Assembly: GCF_000373565.1 (NCBI RefSeq)
Contig: NZ_KB891798.1
Coordinates: 496,206-560,205, forward strand
From: Streptomyces sp. HmicA12
GTDB lineage: Bacteria; Actinomycetota; Actinomycetes; Streptomycetales; Streptomycetaceae
Length of the DNA: 64,000 bases
Reading direction: 5' to 3'
Numbering within the stretch: the first letter of the stretch is position 1; every line of letters starts with the position of its first letter. Under the pieces are notes generated by a model. The model made no database searches. It saw only the letters and a program-made list of their open reading frames with translations, and was not told the DNA's origin. Below are positions 14,997 through 22,242 of the stretch, piece after piece. The position numbers and the translations under genes are program-made.

Positions 14997-15478
14997 GTGT
15001 AGCGGGTCTGACTGGATGCCGGAAGCCCGCCGAAAGCGAATCCGACCATCGGCGCGACCCGATACAGCCTGACGTCGCCGACGATGACGGCCTCGCCCAA
15101 CCGGTACCAGGGACCCACGGGGCCGGTCAGGTGCGTGCCGTACTTCCGCTCGAAGTCCGCGACAGCCCGTTCACGCCGGGAGCGGTCGTCCACCACGGAT
15201 ACGACCCCCTCGATGACGACGTCCACACCGGGCAACGTATTGGTGCCGATCGTCAGCACACAGCGGGGATCGTGCTCAAGGTCGCGCGCCTTGCGCTCCT
15301 GACCGCCCGTGGTGAAGCACATGCCACCCAGACTCCACGCCGCCAACAGCGGTGTCACGTGCGGTCGCCCGTCAGGACGGACCGGGGAGAGCCAGAACAC
15401 CTCCGCCCCACCGATGACCGCCAACGTCGACGCCCAGGGTGTCGCTCGCACGCCCGGAGACGAGAACGGCCCCAACAC
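14981..15478 (-). CDS. pyridoxamine 5'-phosphate oxidase-family protein
   Basis: 165 residues with the split-barrel FMN-binding pattern: GGAEVFWLSPVRPDGRPHVTPLLAAWSLGGMCFTTGG then ERKARDLEHDPRCVLTIG. The GTG start at 15478 gives an N-terminus slightly shorter than typical. It lies directly upstream of, and overlaps, the serine hydrolase gene, so the two form a transcription unit. A flavin- or F420-dependent reductase or heme-binding role is possible for the family; the substrate is unknown. Confidence 0.75.
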   Translation of the reverse strand: MLGPFSSPGVRATPWASTLAVIGGAEVFWLSPVRPDGRPHVTPLLAAWSLGGMCFTTGGQERKARDLEHDPRCVLTIGTNTLPGVDVVIEGVVSVVDDRSRRERAVADFERKYGTHLTGPVGPWYRLGEAVIVGDVRLYRVAPMVGFAFGGLPASSQTRYTWPSR

Positions 15479-15593
15479 GGCATCCGGTCCGAGCCCGCAC
15501 GGGGCAGGTCCGGATGGCTCAACTCCGCATGCCGTTTGCGGGCCCAGGAGGGAAGCTCGCAGAAAGAATCCCGATCCTCACTGGAGGCAGACG

Positions 15594-15992
15594 GTGGACG
15601 ACTACCCGCTCCTCGGCATCTTCCTGACAACCCTGTTCCTCTTCTTGTGGGTCATGTGGTTCTTCCTGCTCTTCCGCATCATCACGGACGTCTTCCGCGA
15701 TCGTGAGCTGAGCGGCTGGGCCAAGGCAGGATGGATGATCTTCTGCATCGTCCTGCCCTTCCTCGGCGTCTTCGTCTACGTCATCGTCCGCGGCAAGGGC
15801 ATGGGGGAGCGCGACGCCGAACAGACCCGCCGAGCGCAGGAAGCCTTCCAGGACTACGTCCGCAAGGCGGCCGCGCCCGCTGCCGGCACGGCCTCCGGAA
15901 CGGACGAGCTGGCCCGTCTCGCCGAGCTGCACGCCTCGGGCGCCCTGACGGACCAGGAGTTCGAGCGCGCCAAGACCAAACTCCTCTCCTGA
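15594..15992 (+). CDS. PLDc_N/SHOCT small membrane protein
   Basis: 132 residues from a GTG at 15594 behind GGAGGCAG. Two membrane helices (about 5-28 and 42-65, GWAKAGWMIFCIVLPFLGVFVYVIVRG) form the PLDc_N (cardiolipin synthase N-terminal-like) unit. The C-terminal 30 residues are a SHOCT domain (DELARLAELHASGALTDQEFERAKTKLL). First gene of a four-gene unit (15594-17704) whose other members are DUF6325, SHOCT and DUF4239 proteins. SHOCT domains are thought to mediate oligomerisation or membrane association. Confidence 0.85.
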   Translation: MDDYPLLGIFLTTLFLFLWVMWFFLLFRIITDVFRDRELSGWAKAGWMIFCIVLPFLGVFVYVIVRGKGMGERDAEQTRRAQEAFQDYVRKAAAPAAGTASGTDELARLAELHASGALTDQEFERAKTKLLS

Positions 15993-15999
15993 CCGCACG

Positions 16000-16030
16000 G
16001 CGGTGCTCTGTCGCGCGAGCCGAGCACCGC
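16000..16030. terminator. hairpin after first gene of SHOCT operon
   Basis: GCGGTGCTC (16000-16008) pairs with GAGCACCGC (16022-16030), giving a perfect 9-bp stem with a 13-nt loop. It lies between co-directional genes 15594-15992 and 16092-16526, so it may attenuate or stabilise the transcript rather than end it. Confidence 0.45.
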
Positions 16031-16091
16031 AGCACACCCGCACGCGTGGCGTGCGCCCGTTCGGCCAACCAAACCCTGAAGGGTGACGCTC

Positions 16092-16526
16092 GTGACGCAT
16101 GGACTTGACGCCATCGGTCCGGTGGACGTAGCCGTGATCGGCTTCGAAGGCAGCCACTTCAACGGCGAGATCGTCCCGGCACTGAAGGAGATCCAGGAGA
16201 ACGGCACGGTGCGCGTCCTGGACATCACTTTCGTACGAAAGGACCCGGACGGGGCCGCGGAGGTGGTCGAGCTCACCGACCCTGAGGTCGCCAAGGCGTT
16301 CGGCCAGATGACCGACGCCCAGTTCGACCTGCTCAGCGACGAGGACCTGCGGAGCATCGCCGACGGACTGGCGGCCGACTCCTCGGCCGCGGTCGTGGTG
16401 TGGGAGAACTGCTGGGCGGCCCGTCTCGGCGCCGCCGTCCGCGCCTCCAACGGCGAGGTCCTGATGCTGGAACGCGTCCCCAGGGACACCGTCGAGGCGG
16501 CCGTCAGCGCACTCGACGCGGGCTGA
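16092..16526 (+). CDS. DUF6325-family protein
   Basis: 144 residues. GPVDVAVIGFEGSHFNGEIVPALKEI, VRVLDITFVRKDPDG and SSAAVVVWENCWAARLGAAVRASNGEVL match the DUF6325 (formerly DUF1269-like) family. GTG 16092 is preceded by GAAGGG; GTG 16083 is an alternative. Cytoplasmic, ferredoxin-like fold expected. It is almost always encoded next to SHOCT proteins, as here. The function is unknown; a stress or membrane-associated role is inferred. Confidence 0.8.
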   Translation: MTHGLDAIGPVDVAVIGFEGSHFNGEIVPALKEIQENGTVRVLDITFVRKDPDGAAEVVELTDPEVAKAFGQMTDAQFDLLSDEDLRSIADGLAADSSAAVVVWENCWAARLGAAVRASNGEVLMLERVPRDTVEAAVSALDAG

Positions 16527-16570
16527 GCCCGCAACCACCGCAGACTCATCACCACGAGGGGACGACGCTC

Positions 16571-16879
16571 ATGCCTCAACGATTCGGACGGCCCGGCCTG
16601 CTGGGCACCATGGCCCGCACCGCGGTGATCTCCGGCACGGCCAGCGCGGTCTCGGGCCGCGTGAACCGCCGTCTCGCCGACCGGGACGCACAGCGGCAGG
16701 CGCAGGCGTACGAGGCGCCGCCGTACCAGACCCTCGCGCCCGCCGCCCCGGCCCCCGCGCCCGCCGCGGGCGGTCAGGACCGGGTCGGCCAGCTCACCGC
16801 CCTGGCGGATCTGCGCGCTCAAGGGCTGCTCACCGAAGAAGAGTTCGCCCGGGAGAAGGCTCGGATCCTCGCCTCCTGA
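16571..16879 (+). CDS. SHOCT-domain protein
   Basis: 102 residues: a basic N-terminus with a small-residue segment (ISGTASAVSGRVNRRL), an Ala/Pro-rich linker (about 47-68) and a C-terminal SHOCT domain (RVGQLTALADLRAQGLLTEEEFAREKARIL). Third gene of the unit after the DUF6325 gene. No catalytic residues are seen. Confidence 0.85.
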   Translation: MPQRFGRPGLLGTMARTAVISGTASAVSGRVNRRLADRDAQRQAQAYEAPPYQTLAPAAPAPAPAAGGQDRVGQLTALADLRAQGLLTEEEFAREKARILAS

Positions 16880-16933
16880 GCCGTCACCCCGACACCACGT
16901 GCCGCGTGCCCGTACACGCGGGGACGGAGCGGC

Positions 16934-17704
16934 ATGTATCTGCTGTGGGCCCTGGTCGCCCTCGCGGCGTTCGTGTGCGGCGCGGGGCTGACCCTTCTGT
17001 GGCACCGGTACGTGGGCCCACGCGCCGGCACCGACGGCATGCCCGTGATGGCGGCGGCCTGCGGCACCGTCGCCTCGCTGTACGTGCTGACCATCGCCTT
17101 CCTGATCGTCAGCGCCAGTTCGAGCCTGGGTGACGCGCGGGCGGAGGCGGAGGCCGAGGCGGGGGCCTTGAGGGACGCCTATCTCGCGGCGGACCACTTC
17201 ACTTCGGACGAACGCGGTCGTCTCCAGCGCCAGGTGCGCGGCTATGCGCGCACCGTGATCGACGTGGAGTGGCCGACCCTGGCCCGCGATCCGGCCGCCC
17301 CCGCCGCCTGGAGCCGCCTCGACGGGCTGCGGGACCTGGCCCTGGACAGCAGGGGCGCGTCGGCCGAGGTGCGCGCCGATCTGCACCGTGCGGTGGGGGA
17401 CCTGTACACCCAGCGGCGGCTGCGGGTGGCGGCCGCCACGGAGAGCGTGCCCCCACTCCTGCTCGGCTTCCTGATCACCACAGCCGTCGTGGTGCCCGTC
17501 TTCTTCCTGCTGATGGGCTGGCCGTCCGGGCCGCGGGCCGCGGTGGGGCTGGGAGTGGTCGCGGCCCTGTTCGCGTCCGGCATCTTCATCGTGCTGCAGC
17601 TCGACCATCCCTACGCGCACGGCATGCGCATCTCCCCGGACAGCTTCCGTGAGGCGCTCGTGCGCATGGACCAGATCGACGGCCGGCACTTCGCCGGTTC
17701 CTGA
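16934..17704 (+). CDS. DUF4239 (bestrophin-like) membrane protein
   Basis: 256 residues with helices near 3-25, 38-58, 175-197 and 201-222 and a long soluble middle part (DARAEAEAEAGALRDAYLAADHF and following), matching the DUF4239/bestrophin-like layout. Last gene of the four-gene unit. The stop is 1 nt from the stop of the convergent oxidase gene (17706). A channel or sensor role is speculative. Confidence 0.8.
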   Translation: MYLLWALVALAAFVCGAGLTLLWHRYVGPRAGTDGMPVMAAACGTVASLYVLTIAFLIVSASSSLGDARAEAEAEAGALRDAYLAADHFTSDERGRLQRQVRGYARTVIDVEWPTLARDPAAPAAWSRLDGLRDLALDSRGASAEVRADLHRAVGDLYTQRRLRVAAATESVPPLLLGFLITTAVVVPVFFLLMGWPSGPRAAVGLGVVAALFASGIFIVLQLDHPYAHGMRISPDSFREALVRMDQIDGRHFAGS

Positions 17705-17705
17705 G

Positions 17706-18857
17706 TCAGACGGACGGCGCCGCACGCGTCGTGAGGAACAGCCGGCGCAGGTACGGCGTGAGGAACACGCCTTCCGGGTCCAGGGCCGCACGGACCCGCT
17801 GGAAGTCGTCCCAGCGCGGATGCCGGGCCCGCAGCGCGTCCGCGTCGAGGCTGTGCAGCTTGGCCCAGTGCGGGCGTCCGTCCGCCGCGAGCAGCGCACG
17901 TTCGGCCGCACGCAGCCACCTCTGGCGTCCGGGCGCGGGCGGCGCGGCGAGGTTGATCCATGCCGTGGCGCGGCCGTGCGCGGGGCTGAGCCAGGTCGCC
18001 TCGGCGGGGCCCGGCCGGATCTCCAGTGGCAGCGGGGCGGCGGAGCCGGTGGCGGCCAGGGCGGTGCGCAGTGCGGTGAGGGCGTGCGGAAGGCGTTCCA
18101 GAGGGACGGCATACTCCAACGCGGCAAACGGGCGCGGCGGCGTGGGCAGCAGGACGCTTCGGTGCGCAGGCGCCGTGGCGGCGCACCGGCCGCCCCGGGA
18201 GCGGTGCAGGTCCTGCCAGGGGAACCAGAACGCCGACACGTGCTCGCCGCAGGCGGCCCAGCCCAGCGGATCGGCACGCAGGTCCGCGAGCGGCAGGTAG
18301 CGCTCGTCGCGGCGCAGGAGGTGGTCCTGGACACAGGCCAGAGTGAGGTGGGTGACGACGCCCAGAGTGCCCAGGGACAGGCGCACGGCGGCGAGCCGGG
18401 GATCGTCCGCGTCCACGTCGACGATCTCCCCGTCGGCGGTGACCAGACGGGCGCCCGTCACCTGTGCGGACAGAGACGGGTGTCGGCCGCCGCCGTGGGT
18501 GCCGGTGGCTACGGCGCCGCCCACCGTCGGCGCGGGTGTGGTCGCCAGGCCCGTGACGGTGCGGCCCGTGCCGTGCAGGGCCGCACCGAGGTTACCCAGG
18601 GACGTGCCCGCGCCGACGGTGACCTGCCCGTCGCTCCGGTCGGCGGTCACGCCGCGCAGGGCACTGGTGTCGATCAGCAGACCCGACGTGCCCGTCACCG
18701 GGGCGAAGGAGTGCCCGGCGCCGGCGGCCCGCACCGGCCATCCGCGCTCCCGGGCCGTGCGCACGAGCGCGGCCACGTGCTCCGCGTCGCGCGCCACGAC
18801 GTGGCGGGCGGGAACGCATCCGGCGGTCCGGCCCCAGTTGCTCCAGGTGCGGGTCAT
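17706..18857 (-). CDS. FAD-linked sugar/sugar-lactone oxidase (alditol or aldonolactone oxidase type)
   Basis: 383 residues. N-terminal PP-loop FAD domain: GWPVRAAGAGHSFAPVTGTSGLLIDTS and PTVGGAVATGTHGGGRHPSLSAQV (VAO-family signature). The C-terminus HPRWDDFQRVRAALDPEGVFLTPYL is the ALO/alditol oxidase type. In the family, oxygen oxidises alditols or 1,4-lactones with release of H2O2. The ATG at 18857 overlaps the stop of a 60-residue upstream ORF (18854-19036) by 4 nt. The precise substrate (xylitol-like alditol or galactono/arabinono-lactone) is not resolvable here. Confidence 0.85.
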   Translation of the reverse strand: MTRTWSNWGRTAGCVPARHVVARDAEHVAALVRTARERGWPVRAAGAGHSFAPVTGTSGLLIDTSALRGVTADRSDGQVTVGAGTSLGNLGAALHGTGRTVTGLATTPAPTVGGAVATGTHGGGRHPSLSAQVTGARLVTADGEIVDVDADDPRLAAVRLSLGTLGVVTHLTLACVQDHLLRRDERYLPLADLRADPLGWAACGEHVSAFWFPWQDLHRSRGGRCAATAPAHRSVLLPTPPRPFAALEYAVPLERLPHALTALRTALAATGSAAPLPLEIRPGPAEATWLSPAHGRATAWINLAAPPAPGRQRWLRAAERALLAADGRPHWAKLHSLDADALRARHPRWDDFQRVRAALDPEGVFLTPYLRRLFLTTRAAPSV

Positions 18858-19036
18858 GCCGGGCGGGCCACGGCGTCGGCGGGACTCGCCGGGCCCCGCT
18901 CGGCGACCTGGCGGGCGATCCACGCGTACATGGGGCGCAGGCCCTCGGACAGGGGGACACACGGTTGCCAGGAGTCATGCACGACAACGATGGCCTCGGC
19001 CGCATCCGGATCGGCGCCACCGGTTCCTGGATTCAC
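18854..19036 (-). pseudogene. 60-residue ORF resembling the C-terminus of a sugar-nucleotide epimerase
   Basis: The ORF ends in WQPCVPLSEGLRPMYAWIARQV, which looks like the end of NAD-dependent sugar-nucleotide epimerases (pattern GW.P...L.EGL..TY.WI..QV). The Rossmann part is missing, and a divergent TetR gene begins 101 nt away. It overlaps the oxidase start by 4 nt (ATGA). Most likely the relic of an epimerase gene that once preceded the oxidase; a genuine small protein is the alternative. Confidence 0.35.
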
Positions 19037-19139
19037 CCCGCCACGCTACGAGCGATGGTGACCTGCGGCGACTTGAGATCGTGGGTCCGGCTCGCTGCCG
19101 GGCCGGGAGGCCGCACCGGCGTACTACCCTTCCGAGGTG

Positions 19140-19811
19140 ATGACCCCCACCGAGCCCCACGACCCGCGGCCGGACGACGCCCGCGGCTCGGCCGCAGCTC
19201 AGGGGAGCCGCGCGACCACCTCTGCCGCCGACTCCGACGGCCGGGCCGAGGGAACCCGTCCGCCGGCCAATCAGGGCCGCCGGGTCGCGGCCCGAAACCG
19301 GGCCGCCCTGATCGCCGCCGCCCGCGAAGTCTTCGCGGAACAGGGGCTGAACGCCCCGCTGTCGGCTGTCGCACGCCGCGCCGGGGTGGGCCAGGGCAGT
19401 CTCTACCGGCACTTCGCCGACCGGACCGCGCTGGTCTTCGCGGTGCTGGACGAGAACGTCCGGCAGATCGAGCTCGCCGCCGCCGAACCCGGTGTGCGCC
19501 TGGAGAGCGTGCTGGGCGTGGTCACCTGGCATCTGACCAGGTCGACGGCGTTCGTCGACCTGTTGCGCGTGCGCGGCGACGACGAGCAGGCCCGGGCTCT
19601 GTCGGGGCGCGTCCGTACCGTCCTCGACCGGCGTCTACGGGCCGGCCATCGCCTGTCCGCCGACGAACTCATGCTCGCGATCGCGATGGTGTCCGGAGCC
19701 GTCGCCGGCCCCACTCCGGCGGAGCGGGAGCGCCTCGCCCTGGAGGCCTGGCGCCTGCTCGATGTCGAAGTGGGGCCGTTGCGGCCGTTCGAGACGGCCG
19801 TCGAGGGGTGA
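19140..19811 (+). CDS. TetR-family transcriptional regulator
   Basis: 223 residues from ATG 19140 (a GTG lies one codon earlier). A disordered N-terminal extension of about 45 residues precedes the helix-turn-helix LIAAAREVFAEQGLNAPLSAVARRAGVGQGSLYRHFADRTALV. The last 90 residues match the TetR C-terminal domains of the SACE_7040-like group. It is convergent with the SMP-30 lipoprotein gene (3 nt gap) and is the nearest regulator to the 22-bp palindrome at 22120, for which it is the best candidate ligand. Confidence 0.85.
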   Translation: MTPTEPHDPRPDDARGSAAAQGSRATTSAADSDGRAEGTRPPANQGRRVAARNRAALIAAAREVFAEQGLNAPLSAVARRAGVGQGSLYRHFADRTALVFAVLDENVRQIELAAAEPGVRLESVLGVVTWHLTRSTAFVDLLRVRGDDEQARALSGRVRTVLDRRLRAGHRLSADELMLAIAMVSGAVAGPTPAERERLALEAWRLLDVEVGPLRPFETAVEG

Positions 19812-19814
19812 GCG

Positions 19815-20855
19815 TCAGCCGCCGTTGGACTGGCGGATGCCCTCGGCAAGCGCGGTGAACTGGTAGATGTAGCCGCCGTCGGGGCCGCTGACGGTCATGT
19901 ACGCCGTCGTGCCGCCGGGGGTGATCGCGACATTGGTGGCCGATTCCAGGCCGTCGGCGTCCTTGGCGGGGATCTCGACCGTGGCGAGTCGTGCCCCGTA
20001 CTTGTTGTAGACGGCCATGGCGGGGCGGCCGTGCAGTCCCTGGTAGAGGTTGCCGTCGGCGTCCACGGCGATGGAGTCGGTCTGGGCCAGGCCGCCGTTG
20101 ACGTGGATGGCCTCGTGCTGGTTGGTCACCTTGGTCTTCTCGGCGTCGAGCAGCAGATAGGACACGGTGTCCTTGGTGAGCTCGCTGGTCCACAGGCCGC
20201 GCCGCTCGGGGTCGAACATGATGCCGTTCGGCTGGGCGAGCCCGTCGGCCAGGACGGTGGCCTTGGTGCCGTCGCGGTCGATGCGCACGATCCGGCCGTC
20301 GGTCTCGTCCGGTTCGGTGCCGTGCGCGTCGCTCACGTACAGGTTGCCCGCATCGTCGAAAGCGGCGTCGTCCGGTGTCATCCTGGAGCCGTCGACGGTG
20401 CCGGAGAAGAACGTCCGGGGCTCGGTGCCGTCCGGTTCCACGCTGACGACGGCGCCGGTCGCGAAGTCGGTCAGGTACACGCGGCCGTCGTACGGGCTGA
20501 TCTGCGCGGAGGTGTAGGCGCCCGTCCTGTCGGTGTAGACGCTGCGGTGCTTGCCGCTCTTCACGTCGAGGGAGATGAGCTTGGGCTCGCCCGGGGGAGC
20601 GGTGACATCCACGACGTACAGGTCGCGGTTTCCTACCAGGAGCGGACCCTCCAACAGGGTCCTTCCGGTGGCCTCGTGAGGGTTCGTCAGGTGCGCGGCC
20701 TTGACGGCCCGGATGCTGCTGCCCTCGCCGGACGGTGCGGGATGCCCGGCCGCGGTGGTGCCTGCCTGGGTGCCGCAACCGGTCAGTGCCAGGAGCCCGG
20801 CGGCGGCCAAGCCGGCCAGGGTTCGGGGGGTGTGGTGGGTGCGGTGAGTGGTCAT
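19815..20855 (-). CDS. SMP-30/gluconolactonase-like beta-propeller lipoprotein
   Basis: 346 residues: signal peptide with lipobox ending LALTGC, then a six-bladed propeller of the SMP-30/gluconolactonase/strictosidine-synthase-like type (GRVYLTDFATGAVVSVEPDG, AFDDAGNLYVSDAHG, GLAQPNGIMFDPERRGLW, SIAVDADGNLYQGLHGRPAMAVY). Such proteins are often metal-dependent lactonases. It lies downstream of the SDR gene on the same strand and near a Baeyer-Villiger monooxygenase, so hydrolysis of a lactone product is a reasonable inference, although its extracytoplasmic location would separate it from the monooxygenase. Confidence 0.8.
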   Translation of the reverse strand: MTTHRTHHTPRTLAGLAAAGLLALTGCGTQAGTTAAGHPAPSGEGSSIRAVKAAHLTNPHEATGRTLLEGPLLVGNRDLYVVDVTAPPGEPKLISLDVKSGKHRSVYTDRTGAYTSAQISPYDGRVYLTDFATGAVVSVEPDGTEPRTFFSGTVDGSRMTPDDAAFDDAGNLYVSDAHGTEPDETDGRIVRIDRDGTKATVLADGLAQPNGIMFDPERRGLWTSELTKDTVSYLLLDAEKTKVTNQHEAIHVNGGLAQTDSIAVDADGNLYQGLHGRPAMAVYNKYGARLATVEIPAKDADGLESATNVAITPGGTTAYMTVSGPDGGYIYQFTALAEGIRQSNGG

Positions 20856-20877
20856 GCGGTGCTGTGCTCCTTCCTGT

Positions 20878-20896
20878 CGTCCGGGCGGCCCGGACG
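20878..20896. promoter_or_regulatory. 19-bp inverted repeat upstream of the SMP-30 gene
   Basis: CGTCCGGGC (20878-20886) and GCCCGGACG (20888-20896) form a perfect 9-bp dyad around one G, 22 nt upstream of the SMP-30 start. It could be an operator sharing the TCCGG/CCGGA core with the palindrome at 22120, or the SDR terminator. Confidence 0.45.
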
Positions 20897-20998
20897 TGGT
20901 GACGTGCAGGAGGTGTGCGCCCGGCGCCGAGGGCGCCGGGCCGACGAACCGGCCTCTCGGCCGGGGTGGACGGCGGAGCGGCCGGATCCGAACGGCCG

Positions 20999-22060
20999 TC
21001 AGGCGACGGACCAGCCGCCGTCGGAGGGCAGGATCACGCCGTTGAGGTTCACCGCGTCCTTGCTGAGCAGGAAGGCGATCGAGGCGGCGAGCTCCTCGGC
21101 CATGGCCAGGCCCGGTATCGCCACACGCATCCTCGCGGTGCGGGACGATCCGAACGGCGCGGCGGCGGGCACCTGGATGCCGGTGGCCACCGCGCCCGGG
21201 GCGACGGCGTTGACCTGCACGCCCGTGCCCGCGTACTGGTACGCCGACGACTTCGTCAGGCCCACCAGAGCGTGCTTGGAAGTCGTGTAGGCGGCGCCGG
21301 CCGCCGAGCCGCGCAGAGCCGCCTCGGAGACGATGTTGACGATCCGTCCGCCGCCCGCGGCGAGCATTCCGGGCACGACGGCGCGCATCAACCGCATGGG
21401 GCCGTCGACGTTGATCCGCATGACGCGATCCCAGATCTTGTCGTCGACCTCGTGCACGGCGGCGTCGTCGTCCATGACGCCCGCGACGTTCGCCAGCGCG
21501 TCCACCCGGCCGCCCGCGGCGGCGAGTACGGCGTCGGCGGAGGCGGGCGCGGTGATGTCCGCGGTGACGGGCACGACGGCCGCACCCAAGTCGGCTGCCA
21601 GGGCGGCGAGTCCGTCGCCCGAGACGTCCACGGCGATCACACGGCCGCCCTCGCGCACGATCCGGGAGGCGACCGCCCTGCCGATGCCGGAGGCGGCGCC
21701 GGTCACGACGACGGTCTGCCCGTCGAAGCGGCCGGGCGTGATCTGCTCGGACCACGGCTCGGCGGCGCCGATCTCGACGCCGAGGTCGGGCTCCGCCGTC
21801 GCGGTGTCGGCGGGCGGGGGAGCGGTGGGCAGGCCCTCCGGGACCCGGCCGGTCTCGGCCGCGGTGACCAGGGCGTCGACGAGTTCCGGCGGGAACTTCC
21901 CGCCGGACATCTTCACGAGCTGCTCCAACGGCAGGCCGAGAGCGGGGGCGAGAGCCTGCTCGCTCTGGCCGCCCTGGGCCAGCATGCCGCGCAGCACCTG
22001 TCCGGCGGCGGGGTCCGCCAGCCAGTCGCGCAGCGGGGAAGCGGGGGTGAGGTTCGACAT
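20999..22060 (-). CDS. SDR oxidoreductase with N-terminal helical domain
   Basis: 353 residues. Residues about 6-70 (SPLRDWLADPAAGQVLRGML, LGLPLEQLVKMSGGKFPPEL) form a small helical domain like the tail found on some glycosidases and SDRs. Residues 110-353 are a classical SDR: VVVTGAASGIGRAV (NAD(P) binding), NVAG, catalytic S in IVNIVSEAALRGS, and a Y..TSK motif (AAYTTSKHALVG). It probably interconverts an alcohol and a ketone. It diverges from the Baeyer-Villiger monooxygenase with a 22-bp palindrome between, so shared regulation is likely. Confidence 0.88.
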   Translation of the reverse strand: MSNLTPASPLRDWLADPAAGQVLRGMLAQGGQSEQALAPALGLPLEQLVKMSGGKFPPELVDALVTAAETGRVPEGLPTAPPPADTATAEPDLGVEIGAAEPWSEQITPGRFDGQTVVVTGAASGIGRAVASRIVREGGRVIAVDVSGDGLAALAADLGAAVVPVTADITAPASADAVLAAAGGRVDALANVAGVMDDDAAVHEVDDKIWDRVMRINVDGPMRLMRAVVPGMLAAGGGRIVNIVSEAALRGSAAGAAYTTSKHALVGLTKSSAYQYAGTGVQVNAVAPGAVATGIQVPAAAPFGSSRTARMRVAIPGLAMAEELAASIAFLLSKDAVNLNGVILPSDGGWSVA

Positions 22061-22119
22061 CGCGGGCCTTTCACATCGTGGGGGGCTCGGGCGGGCCGCC
22101 GAACGCGAGGCCGCACCCC

Positions 22120-22141
22120 AACCGGACAAGGTTGTCCGGTT
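22120..22141. promoter_or_regulatory. perfect 22-bp palindrome, probable TetR operator
   Basis: AACCGGACAA (22120-22129) and TTGTCCGGTT (22132-22141) are perfect inverted arms around GG. It lies in the 182-bp divergent region between SDR (start 22060) and monooxygenase (start 22243). The size and symmetry fit a TetR dimer pair. Confidence 0.75.
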
Positions 22142-22242
22142 CTTGGGTTACGGTACCCGTGACCGCGCGGCAGGCTGCGCGAGGGCGCTGCCCCACCCAC
22201 GCGGAGACACCCGAACCTCCCCCCACGAGAGGAATCCGCCCC

